Shown: positions 1-6,907, counted from the first letter of the stretch. The stretch is DNA of 43,824 bases from Flavobacteriia bacterium (GCA_947463445.1 CANHRS010000015.1:1-43824), one strand, 5' to 3'. The notes: a model not told the origin generated them from the sequence alone. A program made the numbers and translations.

Positions 1-59
1 GTTTTGTTAGTAATATTTCGGTAGACATTATTCAAAAACAAAATAAGCCTTCAACCCCT

Positions 60-187
60 TAAAATGATCAACTTCTGTTGGATGATGTTTTTAAAGATGA
101 AAACTTTGACGAATGGAAATAAAAAAATATCAAATCGTTTTGGTTAACCTGAACCCAACCTTGGGTATTGAAATTCAAAAATCGTAA
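60..187 (+). pseudogene. Decayed mazE-mazF fragment (3' end of antitoxin plus 24-codon toxin stub)
   Basis: This stretch is a close copy of the mazE/mazF junction found intact at about 2984-3110. It encodes the last 19 or so residues of the antitoxin (ending DENFDEWK, stop at 120-122). The overlapping mazF start ATG at 113 is kept and is followed by 24 codons reading MEIKKYQIVLVNLNPTLG, then IEIQKS and a premature TAA at 185-187. The intact gene continues with KTKPCVIVSP at this point. The rest of both genes is missing, so no working toxin or antitoxin can be made. The stub shows that a second copy of the module once lay here. Confidence 0.85.
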
Positions 188-195
188 AACAAAAA

Positions 196-226
196 AAGTA
201 TACAAACTACCCGAATTTGTATACTT
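196..226. promoter_or_regulatory. Perfect 11-bp inverted repeat upstream of the SDR gene
   Basis: AAGTATACAAA (196-206) and TTTGTATACTT (216-226) are exact reverse complements around a 9-bp spacer. The site lies 45 bp before the SDR start and just after the broken mazF stub. The stem is AT-rich with only a short T-run after it, so an operator is more likely than a terminator. The core GTATAC also occurs at 2793-2798 just before mazE. Candidate binders are the AraC protein of the same operon or a MazE-type antitoxin; this is inference. Confidence 0.45.
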
Positions 227-271
227 CTGCATAAATTATTACATGGATTTTTGTTTCTTAAAAAAAAGAAA

Positions 272-1087
272 ATGAAACAAACCATTTTAATAACAGGTGC
301 AAGTAGTGGCATCGGAAAAGAAACTGCAAAATTATTTCAATCCAAAGGATGGAATGTGATCGCTACGATGCGAAATCCGGAACAGGAAGCAGAGTTAAGC
401 AAATTAAGCAATGTACTAATTACACGATTGGATGTACTGGATTTAGACTCCATTGACAATGCCATACAAAAAGGTATTCAAAAATTCGGGAAAATTGATG
501 TTTTGCTTAATAATGCTGGATATGGCGCTTATGGTCCATTAGAGTCATTTCCAAGAGAACGCGTATTAAAGCAATTCAATACGAATGTAATTGGGTTGTT
601 AGATGTTACCCGGGCAATACTTCCACATTTTCGTCAAAATAAAAATGGTACAATCATCAATATTTCTTCTATGGGCGGTAAAATGACATTCCCATTAGGT
701 TCTTTATACCATGGTACTAAATTCGCTGTAGAAGGAATTTCTGAATCCTTGAGATACGAAGTCGAACAATTCGGATGTAAAGTTAAAATAGTTGAGCCTG
801 GAGCAATAGCAACGGATTTTGCAGGTCGTTCATTTGATTTCAATCATGATGAAAAGCTTAAAGAATACAATGACATTGTTACTAAAGTAACCACTGTTTT
901 TCCAACAATGATTAAAAAAGCATCCAAAACGGATGTGGTTACAAAAGTAATTTATGAAGCAGCGACGGATGGGAAAAACAAACTGCGATATATGGCAGGA
1001 AAAGATGCGAAAATGTTTAATTTCATGAATAAATTACTTGGTTATAACTTCATCGTAAGTATGAATAAAAAGTTCTTCAAATTGTAA
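272..1087 (+). CDS. Short-chain dehydrogenase/reductase (SDR), classical type
   Basis: A 271-residue NAD(P)-dependent oxidoreductase, the usual length for classical SDRs. From ATG 272 it shows the cofactor loop TGASSGIG at residues 8-15, NNAG at 80-83, the catalytic Ser in ISS near 132, and the YxxxK pair Tyr146/Lys150. A longer reading from TTG at 251 adds a Lys-rich tail. The ATG is preferred because it puts the first beta strand at the N-terminus. The substrate cannot be told. It is the first gene of a three-gene operon: 3 bp separate it from the membrane-protein gene, which in turn overlaps the AraC-regulator gene. This suggests locally regulated detoxification or metabolism of a small carbonyl or alcohol compound (inference). 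Confidence 0.93.
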   Translation: MKQTILITGASSGIGKETAKLFQSKGWNVIATMRNPEQEAELSKLSNVLITRLDVLDLDSIDNAIQKGIQKFGKIDVLLNNAGYGAYGPLESFPRERVLKQFNTNVIGLLDVTRAILPHFRQNKNGTIINISSMGGKMTFPLGSLYHGTKFAVEGISESLRYEVEQFGCKVKIVEPGAIATDFAGRSFDFNHDEKLKEYNDIVTKVTTVFPTMIKKASKTDVVTKVIYEAATDGKNKLRYMAGKDAKMFNFMNKLLGYNFIVSMNKKFFKL

Positions 1088-1090
1088 ATC

Positions 1091-1588
1091 ATGAATCCCA
1101 TTATTAAATATTTTCATGGCGAAAAAACTGAAAGCTATATTTTTATGATGATAGGAGTCGTTGCGCTTGCGATGGCTCTATATTTCTTATTTGCTTTAAA
1201 AACCTCGTTTTGGAAAGGTGTCGCTGTGCCTTTTATCCTTGTGGCTTTGCTTGAATTTGTGATAGGTTATACCATTGTTACCCGCAGTCCAAAAGATATT
1301 GCTCGTGTAGAAACTTATCTTCAAGAAGCACCCAAAAGCATCAAAACCATTGAAATTCCACGAATGGAAAAAGTAATGAAGAACTTTGTGGTTTATCGTT
1401 ATGTAGAAATAGCCTTAATCATATTAGGTATTGTATTGATGTACAGCTCTATGCAGGATACTTTTTGGAGAGGTTTAGGGCTCGGATTGTTTATACAAGC
1501 GAGTATCGTTTTGTGTTTAGATTTTTTTGCCGAAAGACGGGGACATAGTTATGTTTTATATTTACAAGAATTGATTGAAAAAATATGA
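1091..1588 (+). CDS. Four-helix integral membrane protein of unknown function
   Basis: A 165-residue inner-membrane protein. Four hydrophobic segments are visible at about residues 18-36, 43-63, 104-120 and 128-146, with charged loops between. I do not recognise a named family. It begins 3 bp after the SDR gene, and its stop overlaps the start of the AraC gene as ATGA, so all three should share one transcript. Nothing in the loops suggests an enzyme active site. A role in sensing, transport or membrane support for the SDR pathway is possible but not shown. Confidence 0.8.
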   Translation: MNPIIKYFHGEKTESYIFMMIGVVALAMALYFLFALKTSFWKGVAVPFILVALLEFVIGYTIVTRSPKDIARVETYLQEAPKSIKTIEIPRMEKVMKNFVVYRYVEIALIILGIVLMYSSMQDTFWRGLGLGLFIQASIVLCLDFFAERRGHSYVLYLQELIEKI

Positions 1589-2493
1589 ATAATCTAATTC
1601 ACCTTCAAAGTATTACCGATTTACACAAGTTATTTAGTCTAGGAAATAGTTTTCATCCATTGGTTACCGTTTTGGATTTTAGCAAAGTGACCGAAAACGT
1701 GGCGGAATATTCAAAAATTACTACCGATTTTTATTCCATCATGTTCAAAAACTACTGCAAGAACAAAATAAAGTACGGCAGAAAAGCGATAGATTTTCAG
1801 GACGGGAATCTCATATGCATTGCTCCCAACCAAACCATGGACATGGACAATGAGAAAGAAGAAAGGGAAGATAAAATGGGTTGGGGTTTGTTTTTTCACC
1901 CCGATTTAATTCGAGCTACCACTTTAAATGAGAAATTAAAAGATTATACTTTTTTCAATTATGAAATAAGCGAAGCCTTGCATCTTTCTGACAAAGAAAA
2001 AGGAGTTTTATATGAATGTGTGCAAAAAATACAAGCCGAATTACAAGAAAATATAGATGTGTATAGCCAATACATTATTGTGTCTACGATAGAACTACTC
2101 TTAAATTATTGCTCACGGTTTTATGGCAGACAAATGATTACCCGTAGTCAAAACAACAAACTCACTATTAATCAGATAGAAAACATTTTAACTCACTATT
2201 TTTCTGCAAACACCATACAGGAACAAGGTTTGCCCACCGTTAAATATTTAGCCGAAAAAGTTCATTTATCGCCAAGTTATTTGAGCGATCTATTAAAAAA
2301 AGAAACAGGTAAGAATGCACAAGAACACATTCACTTTTACCTGATCGAAGAAGCAAAGAATTTACTTTTAAATTCAGAAAAAAACGTAAATGAAATAGCA
2401 TATAATTTAGGTTTCGAATACCCTCAATATTTCAATACTCTATTCAAGAAAAAGACAGGAAGAACTCCCAAGGAATTTAGGAATTTGAATTAA
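1585..2493 (+). CDS. AraC-family transcriptional regulator
   Basis: A 302-residue regulator. The C-terminal third carries the two helix-turn-helix units of AraC/XylS proteins: VKYLAEKVHLSPSYLSDLLK near 223-242, and VNEIAYNLGFEYPQYFNTLFKKKTG followed by TPKEFR near 270-298. The N-terminal 190 residues form a ligand or oligomerisation domain common in Bacteroidota AraC proteins. Its start codon overlaps the stop of the membrane-protein gene (ATGA), so it is translationally coupled to the SDR operon. It probably regulates that operon, perhaps through the inverted repeat at 196-226 (inference). Confidence 0.93.
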   Translation: MNNLIHLQSITDLHKLFSLGNSFHPLVTVLDFSKVTENVAEYSKITTDFYSIMFKNYCKNKIKYGRKAIDFQDGNLICIAPNQTMDMDNEKEEREDKMGWGLFFHPDLIRATTLNEKLKDYTFFNYEISEALHLSDKEKGVLYECVQKIQAELQENIDVYSQYIIVSTIELLLNYCSRFYGRQMITRSQNNKLTINQIENILTHYFSANTIQEQGLPTVKYLAEKVHLSPSYLSDLLKKETGKNAQEHIHFYLIEEAKNLLLNSEKNVNEIAYNLGFEYPQYFNTLFKKKTGRTPKEFRNLN

Positions 2494-2608
2494 GGAAAGT
2501 CTAGTGTAAAGATGGGTTTGGTAATTGTTAGGCCTTTGTGCTTAAAAACGGTTGAAAACGAAGGGTTGAATTGAATTCTGAATATCTACCAGACCCTAAA
2601 TTATTAAG

Positions 2609-2720
2609 AACTTATACCCCCACTTCGAAGAAAATATTCACTACATTTGAAATAAAATGCGCTTCGGGTTTTGGGTGTAAAGCTTCGGTATCGCCCATCG
2701 TTAAAGGCGCGGACCATTAA
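2609..2720 (+). repeat. Dispersed intergenic repeat, copy A
   Basis: First of five related copies (A-E) between the genes of 2.5-6.6 kb. It contains the shared blocks CTTATACCCCCACTTCGAA, a TACATTTG box at 2642-2649, GAAATAAAATGCGCTTCGGG, CGGTATCGCCCA and GGCGCGGACC. Its hairpin arm is less well conserved than in copies C and D. It takes up most of the roughly 300-bp gap between the AraC gene and mazE. The rest of that gap (2494-2608) holds nothing I recognise. Confidence 0.8.
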
Positions 2721-2772
2721 AAGAAACCACACATAACCTATAAAAAAAATTTATAAATCGAAACTTTTGTAA

Positions 2773-2798
2773 TAACTTTGTAATTACATAAAGTATAC
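2773..2798 (+). promoter_or_regulatory. Candidate mazEF promoter with palindromic operator half-sites
   Basis: TAACTTTG (2773-2780) matches the Bacteroidota -7 consensus TAnnTTTG and lies 21 bp before the mazE start. A clear -33 TTG at the right spacing is not seen. Directly after it lie the palindromes GTAATTAC (2780-2787) and GTATAC (2793-2798), well placed for autorepression by MazE or MazEF. Confidence 0.5.
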
Positions 2799-2801
2799 GT
2801 C

Positions 2802-3047
2802 ATGGAAGTTTCAATTATTAAAATAGGTAATTCCAAAGGGTTTCGATTAACCAAATCTATTTTGGAGCGGTATAACATCACCGATAAAATTGAATTGATC
2901 CTTGAAAAAGAACAAATCATTTTGCGTCCTATTTCCGAACCTCGAAAAGGCTGGGATAAAGCATTCCAAAAGATGCATAAAAATGGGGATGATCAACTGC
3001 TGTTGGATGATGTTTTTGAAGATGAAAACTTTGACGAATGGAAGTAA
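2802..3047 (+). CDS. mazE: MazE-like antitoxin (AbrB/SpoVT fold)
   Basis: An 81-residue antitoxin. The N-terminus VSIIKIGNSKGFRLTKSILE is the typical AbrB/MazE swapped-hairpin DNA-binding domain (residues 3-45). The acidic C-terminal tail DDVFEDENFDEWK is the type of flexible segment that blocks the toxin's active site. Its 3' end overlaps the mazF start by 10 bp, as is usual for type II toxin-antitoxin operons. It should neutralise the toxin and repress its own promoter. A decayed copy of its 3' end lies at 60-122. Confidence 0.93.
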   Translation: MEVSIIKIGNSKGFRLTKSILERYNITDKIELILEKEQIILRPISEPRKGWDKAFQKMHKNGDDQLLLDDVFEDENFDEWK

Positions 3048-3361
3048 AACAATATCAAATCGTTTTGGTTAATTTGGACCCAACCTTGGGTAGTGAAATT
3101 CAAAAAACTAAGCCTTGTGTTATTGTTTCCCCAAATGAAATGAATGACAATCTTCAAACAGTTGTCATAGCCCCCATGACTTCTACTAGCAGAAAATATC
3201 CAACCAGAGTTAAAGTAAAGCACAACAGTCAAGAAGGTTGGATAGTAATTGATCAAATAAGAACTATCGATAAGATTCGTATTGTAAAAGTTTTTAGTTC
3301 GCTTACCGAAAAAGAAATACAGGAATGTAAACGTGTGATACGAGAAACATTCGTTGACTAA
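3038..3361 (+). CDS. mazF: MazF/PemK-family endoribonuclease toxin
   Basis: A 107-residue type II toxin that would cleave mRNA at specific sequences. The family signature GSEIQKTKPCVIVSP lies at residues 18-32 (the Arg usual before Pro is Lys here), followed by VVIAPMTS near 42-49 and IDQIRTIDKIR near 71-81. It is intact and full length for the family. It is co-translated with mazE through an overlap of 10 bp. The sequence around its stop continues without a break into repeat copy B, and a fragment of the same gene-end plus repeat occurs again at 6436. Confidence 0.94.
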   Translation: MEVKQYQIVLVNLDPTLGSEIQKTKPCVIVSPNEMNDNLQTVVIAPMTSTSRKYPTRVKVKHNSQEGWIVIDQIRTIDKIRIVKVFSSLTEKEIQECKRVIRETFVD

Positions 3362-3478
3362 AAGGTATCTTCTACCGGGGATTTGTACAAGGCGCTTATA
3401 CCCTACTTCGAATAAAAATATTTACTACATTTGAAATAAAACGCGCTTCGGGTATTGGGTATTTTGCCTCGGTATTGT
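3362..3478 (+). repeat. Dispersed intergenic repeat, copy B
   Basis: It starts directly after the mazF stop. Its left part (AAAGGTATCTTCTACCGGGG, then ATTTGTACAAGGCGCTTATA) is shared only with copy E. The core follows with TACATTTG at 3426-3433, then CGCGCTTCGGGTATTGGG and TTTTGCCTCGGTATT. The copy is cut before the right hairpin arm. The remaining 60 bp to the next gene contain nothing notable. Confidence 0.82.
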
Positions 3479-3537
3479 AGATAAAATATAAGCAAGGAAA
3501 TAATAACCTGTCAGCAAAAACCAAAATCATTAAAAAA

Positions 3538-4170
3538 ATGAATATAACTATCATAGGAGCCTCAGCTGGAATAGGACTTGAAGCAGTAAAAAGAGGATTA
3601 ACTAGACATCATTCGATAACAACCCTATCTCGATCTGAAATTGAAATACAGGAAAAAAAATCAATAAACATGCTACTTGGAGATGCAACTAATCAAGTTG
3701 ATCTAGTACATGCAATCCAAAACGCAGATGCGCTAATTATAACGCTGGGGACGGGTAAGAATATGAAAACTACTACCCTTTTTTCAGATTTTGCTAAGTT
3801 GCTTGTGGAAATACATAACGAGAATAAAATAACTATTCCAGTTATTTTTGTTACTGGTTTTGGTGCTGGAGAAAGTAAAAATTATGTTTCTTGGCTAGTA
3901 AAACTGTTTTTAAACTACTTTTTAAAAGACGTTTATGCAGACAAAACCAAAATGGAAGAAATTATCACTAATTCAGATCTAAACTGGACCGTTGTGAGAC
4001 CAGGAAGGCTATTAGACAAGGAATTGACAGAGAAATACCGCATGGAAAACACATTATTCAAAGGAATAAATATTGGCGGAATTAATAGAGCAGACGTTGC
4101 TGACTTTTTAATTAAACAAGCAGAAAATCACACTGAATTGAAAAAGTTCGTTGCTTTATCTGAAAAATAG
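3538..4170 (+). CDS. NAD(P)-binding Rossmann-fold protein (atypical SDR / NmrA-like)
   Basis: A 210-residue protein. It begins MNITIIGASAGIGLEAVKRG, a dinucleotide-binding loop of the GASxGIG type at residues 7-13. Near the C-terminal half it has LNWTVVRPGRL, the hallmark of the atypical SDR group with biliverdin reductase B-like and NAD(P)H-binding proteins. These lack the classical YxxxK pair, and none is obvious here. The reaction is unknown; a flavin or quinone reductase-like or redox-sensing role is typical. It is a single-gene unit bounded by repeat copies B and C. Confidence 0.85.
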   Translation: MNITIIGASAGIGLEAVKRGLTRHHSITTLSRSEIEIQEKKSINMLLGDATNQVDLVHAIQNADALIITLGTGKNMKTTTLFSDFAKLLVEIHNENKITIPVIFVTGFGAGESKNYVSWLVKLFLNYFLKDVYADKTKMEEIITNSDLNWTVVRPGRLLDKELTEKYRMENTLFKGINIGGINRADVADFLIKQAENHTELKKFVALSEK

Positions 4171-4178
4171 AAAAAAAT

Positions 4179-4260
4179 AAACCGCGCTTCGGGAGATGGA
4201 TGTTTTGTTTCGGTATCGCCCAGTGTGGCAGGGGCGGAACGTTTGTAGCAAGGCAAGACG
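4179..4260 (+). repeat. Dispersed intergenic repeat, copy C (hairpin half only)
   Basis: This copy holds the right half of the element. CCGCGCT (4182-4188) can pair with AGTGTGG (4222-4228) using G-U wobbles, enclosing TCGGGAGATGGATG, then TTTT and TATCGCCC. It ends in GGGGCGGAACGTTTGTAGC. The left half with the TAnnTTTG box is missing. It begins 8 bp after the preceding stop codon. Confidence 0.78.
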
Positions 4261-4304
4261 CATCCTTTTCAAGATAACTAAGAACTTAATCGATAAGTTC
4301 ATTC

Positions 4305-4395
4305 GTATCACAATCAAACATAAACGTATCAAATCGTATCATTCCAGCTTGTTTTTTCAAATCATAATCGTATATTTAAGTATCAAATCGTATCA
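4305..4395 (+). promoter_or_regulatory. GTATCA iterons upstream of the Fic gene
   Basis: The hexamer GTATCA occurs five times, at 4305, 4326, 4336, 4380 and 4390. Two exact 16-bp direct copies of GTATCAAATCGTATCA lie at 4326-4341 and 4380-4395. Within each pair the hexamers are 10 bp apart, one helical turn, and the last ends 2 bp before the start codon. This fits repeated binding sites for a regulator, possibly the winged-helix domain of the Fic protein itself. Confidence 0.6.
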
Positions 4396-4397
4396 AA

Positions 4398-5438
4398 ATG
4401 AAGAATAAAGTATATAATTTCTACCTTAGTATTGACTGGAAACTTATAAATTTACTAAGTGAGATTGACCGATTTGACGCTAATTGGACAGCTATCGAAC
4501 GAAAAGAAGGTCAAAGTTTAAAGGAGTTGAAAAATATTGCAACTGTAAAAAGTGTAGGAGCTTCAAATCGTATTGAAGGTAACAAAATGAGTGATGAAGA
4601 GGTGGATGTACTACTTCAAAAAATTGACATAACAACTCTTACTGATAGGGATTCACAAGAAGTAGTCGGATATTTTGAAGTTTTAGATTTGATTTCAGAA
4701 ACCTACGAAAAAATCAATCTTACCGAAAACAACATCAAAAGTTTACATAATAGTTTGATGAAATATAGTGCTAAAGATAAATGGCATAAAGGGAATTTCA
4801 AAACACACAGCAATGCAGTTGAAGCTTCATTTCCAGATGGTACGCGTCAAATTATTTTTCAAACAACTGAAGCAGGATTTGCAACCGATGATGCAATAAG
4901 ACTATTAATCGATTGGTATAATTTAGAATTAGAAGTACATCCTTTAATCAAAATTGCATCTTTTGTCTATGATTTTTTAAGTGTTCATCCCTTTCAAGAC
5001 GGTAACGGAAGGCTTAGTAGGTTAATTTCAACACTATTACTACTCAAAAATGGATATAAATGGATAGAATATGTGAGTTTTGAACACGAAATAGAAAAGC
5101 GAAAAAGCGAATATTATCAAGTTCTTAGAAGTTGTCAAGCGCAACGACCTGATGAAGACATAACAGATTGGATGATGTTCTTTTTAAGTTGTTTGTCAAA
5201 TATTCAAAAACAACTTATGACGAAATTGAATACGAATAGTTTGGAAAAACAACTTTCTCCAAAAGAAAAATCAATTTTTACAATTATACAACATCGACCA
5301 AATATTCAATCGGGAGAAATTTCAGCAAAATTAGCAATACCATTACCTACAGTAAAACGTATATTATCGGAATTAATAAATAAAGGGATTATTGAAAAAC
5401 AAGGTGCGGGACGTAATGTTAGCTATACAATAATTTAA
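4398..5438 (+). CDS. Fic-domain protein, class II, with C-terminal winged helix
   Basis: A 346-residue predicted AMP-transferase. The Fic active-site motif HPFQDGNGR lies at residues 197-205, with all catalytic residues in place. The N-terminal inhibitory motif S-x-x-x-E-G is seen as SNRIEG at 56-61, which makes this a self-inhibited class II Fic protein that needs no separate antitoxin. Residues 285-346 form a winged helix-turn-helix (LAIPLPTVKRILSELINKGI). Proteins of this layout are often stand-alone regulators or cassette genes. It is a single-gene unit between repeat copies C and D, and the iterons in front of it suggest autoregulation. Confidence 0.93.
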   Translation: MKNKVYNFYLSIDWKLINLLSEIDRFDANWTAIERKEGQSLKELKNIATVKSVGASNRIEGNKMSDEEVDVLLQKIDITTLTDRDSQEVVGYFEVLDLISETYEKINLTENNIKSLHNSLMKYSAKDKWHKGNFKTHSNAVEASFPDGTRQIIFQTTEAGFATDDAIRLLIDWYNLELEVHPLIKIASFVYDFLSVHPFQDGNGRLSRLISTLLLLKNGYKWIEYVSFEHEIEKRKSEYYQVLRSCQAQRPDEDITDWMMFFLSCLSNIQKQLMTKLNTNSLEKQLSPKEKSIFTIIQHRPNIQSGEISAKLAIPLPTVKRILSELINKGIIEKQGAGRNVSYTII

Positions 5439-5470
5439 CCCCGCTACTAACAGCGCCATAGCGCTAGACT

Positions 5471-5580
5471 CTTATGCCCTAATTCTACTAACTATTTACT
5501 ATATTTGAAATAAACCGCGCTTAGGGTGATGGGTGTTTTGCCTCGATATCGCCCAGCGCGGAAGGGGCGGACCGTTTAAA
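5471..5580 (+). repeat. Dispersed intergenic repeat, copy D (most complete)
   Basis: The fullest copy. It has CTTATGCCCTAATTCTACTA, a TATATTTG box at 5500-5507, then a stem of CCGCGCT (5515-5521) with AGCGCGG (5555-5561), and an inner stem GGGTGAT/ATCGCCC. It ends GGGGCGGACCGTTTAAAC. Just before it, AGCGC and GCGCT around CATA (5452-5465) form another small hairpin. The right half is much richer in GC than the surrounding DNA. Confidence 0.83.
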
Positions 5581-5622
5581 CACATGAAAGCTATTTAAAA
5601 ATTAACAACAAACATTAAACGC

Positions 5623-6393
5623 TTGATTAAAAATATTTTAAATAGATATAGCTGTTACATTCTTTTTATTTGTCTGAATTCTAATTTGTCTACGAACGCT
5701 CAGACTTTCGTTAATATTGAATCAGGCGTATTCTTTACAACTATTAACGATATCCGCAACGGTAATAATGGAACATTATTTTCTTTGAAAAATTATTTTC
5801 AGACACCAGTAAGTCCATTTTTTAGATTGCGCGCTGGCTATGTGTCTAATGGAAAAAATCACTTTTCATATCTTTATGCCCCATTAAAAATTCAAGAAAC
5901 GAGCACACTAGAAAATGATATACTATTTGATGGAAAAAACTTTAAAGCTTACACTCCGATAGAAGCTGTTTACCAATTTAATTCGTATCGATTTACGTAT
6001 AATCGAATACTCCTAAGTAAAAACTATTTTAAATTTGGTGTTGGTTTGTCTGCAAAAATAAGAGATGCTGGCGTATCATTGAAGAATAAAGAATTTTATA
6101 GAGAAAATTTCAGTATTGGTTTTGTTCCGCTCATCAACCTGATTGCCAATTGGGATATACCTCAAAAAATGGGTATTAATTTCTTTGGAGAAGTTATCGT
6201 AGCAAGTAAAGGTAGAGCGATTGACCTCTCATTATCTGGAAGATATAGTTTCACCAAAAACCTTCAAGGTAATATTGGCTATAGATTGCTTGAAGGTGGA
6301 GCAAACGGTACGAATCGATATAATTTTATCCAACTACATTTTATTTATGTTAGTTTAAACTACTCATTTAACAAAAACGCAAAACAGCCATAA
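5623..6393 (+). CDS. Predicted outer-membrane beta-barrel-like protein
   Basis: A 256-residue exported protein I cannot assign to a named family. The N-terminus has a hydrophobic signal peptide ending STNAQ, followed by many alternating short strands and a C-terminus rich in aromatic residues (FIQLHFIYVSLNYSFN). This is what an outer-membrane beta barrel looks like. No ATG lies in frame before the signal peptide, and the first Met after it is far inside the protein. The TTG at 5623 is therefore the likely start, with an upstream ATT as an alternative. It is a single-gene unit between repeat copies D and E. Confidence 0.72.
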   Translation: MIKNILNRYSCYILFICLNSNLSTNAQTFVNIESGVFFTTINDIRNGNNGTLFSLKNYFQTPVSPFFRLRAGYVSNGKNHFSYLYAPLKIQETSTLENDILFDGKNFKAYTPIEAVYQFNSYRFTYNRILLSKNYFKFGVGLSAKIRDAGVSLKNKEFYRENFSIGFVPLINLIANWDIPQKMGINFFGEVIVASKGRAIDLSLSGRYSFTKNLQGNIGYRLLEGGANGTNRYNFIQLHFIYVSLNYSFNKNAKQP

Positions 6394-6435
6394 GTAGTTT
6401 ATTTTATTCATTTTTAATGTTTTAAAATTGTTTTT

Positions 6436-6457
6436 GCGAGAAACATGCATTGACTAA
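6436..6457 (+). pseudogene. Remnant of a mazF 3' end fused to repeat copy E
   Basis: The bases GCGAGAAACATGCATTGACT and the following AA closely match the last codons of mazF at 3340-3361 (encoding RETFVD and stop). They run straight into repeat sequence in the same way. No other part of a toxin gene precedes them. This marks a lost mazF-repeat unit. Confidence 0.65.
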
Positions 6458-6565
6458 AAGGTATCTTATACCGGGGATTTGCACAAGGCGCTTATGCCCT
6501 ACTTCTACTAACTATTTACTATATTTGAAATAAACCGCGCTTAGGGTTTTGGCTTGTTATGGCCT
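6458..6565 (+). repeat. Dispersed intergenic repeat, copy E
   Basis: It carries the long left part shared with copy B (AAAGGTATCTTATACCGGGG), the block CTTCTACTAACTATTTACTA shared with copy D, the TATATTTG box at 6520-6527, and CCGCGCTTAGGGTTTTGG. After this it diverges (CTTGTTATGGCC), so the right hairpin arm is not clear. It lies 29 bp before the next gene. Confidence 0.8.
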
Positions 6566-6593
6566 TACTCGAAGATGAAACATTATAAGAAAT

Positions 6594-6851
6594 ATGAAAA
6601 GTATTTGGACAACACACTATGAAAACAACGAAATCAAGGTAGAGAATACTTGGTTTAATGGCGAACGCTTGTATGTAAATGGAATTTTACAAGATGAAAA
6701 AACGAGTCTATTTTCATCCAACTTGACAGGGCATTTAATCAATGCAAATAACCAACGAGAAAATATAAAAGTTAGTTTATTTGGATATGTCAAAATCAAA
6801 TGTTCTCTTTTCATTAATGACAAAAAAATAGAAGTGATACAAGAAAAATAA
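6594..6851 (+). CDS. Small conserved-looking hypothetical protein
   Basis: An 85-residue protein beginning MKSIWTTHYENNEIKVENTW. It has no signal peptide or membrane helix and looks like a compact all-beta protein with repeated short strands (NTWFNGERLYVNGILQDE; IKVSLFGYVKIKCSLFINDK). I do not recognise a characterised family. It is the last single-gene unit of the array, directly after repeat copy E. Its size and isolation are typical of gene-cassette proteins. Confidence 0.65.
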   Translation: MKSIWTTHYENNEIKVENTWFNGERLYVNGILQDEKTSLFSSNLTGHLINANNQRENIKVSLFGYVKIKCSLFINDKKIEVIQEK

Positions 6852-6887
6852 CAGCGACGAAAAAATGGACAGCTGAATTTTAAAATT

Positions 6888-6907
6888 GTAATCTCCCCTA
6901 TTTATAG
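6888..6907. other. Short hairpin in the 228-bp gap before the SOUL gene
   Basis: CCCTAT and ATAGGG, with TT between, form a 6-bp stem near 6896-6909. It could end transcription of the small gene, but no strong T-run follows. The rest of the gap (6852-7079) shows nothing else clear. Confidence 0.3.

Noticed and set aside
4196-4408. 70-codon open frame starting inside repeat copy C and running into the Fic gene
   Set aside because: It is made of repeat and iteron sequence, has no protein-like composition, and overlaps the clear Fic start in another frame.
5434-5580. Classical integron attC site at repeat copy D
   Set aside because: ATTTAAC after the Fic gene and GTTTAAAC at the end of copy D look attC-like, but the ends are not conserved in copies A, B, C and E and do not form a proper R''/R' pair, so a standard attC call is not supported.
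2494-6600. CRISPR array
   Set aside because: The repeats are long, diverged, far apart and separated by whole genes; there are no short regular spacers and no cas genes.
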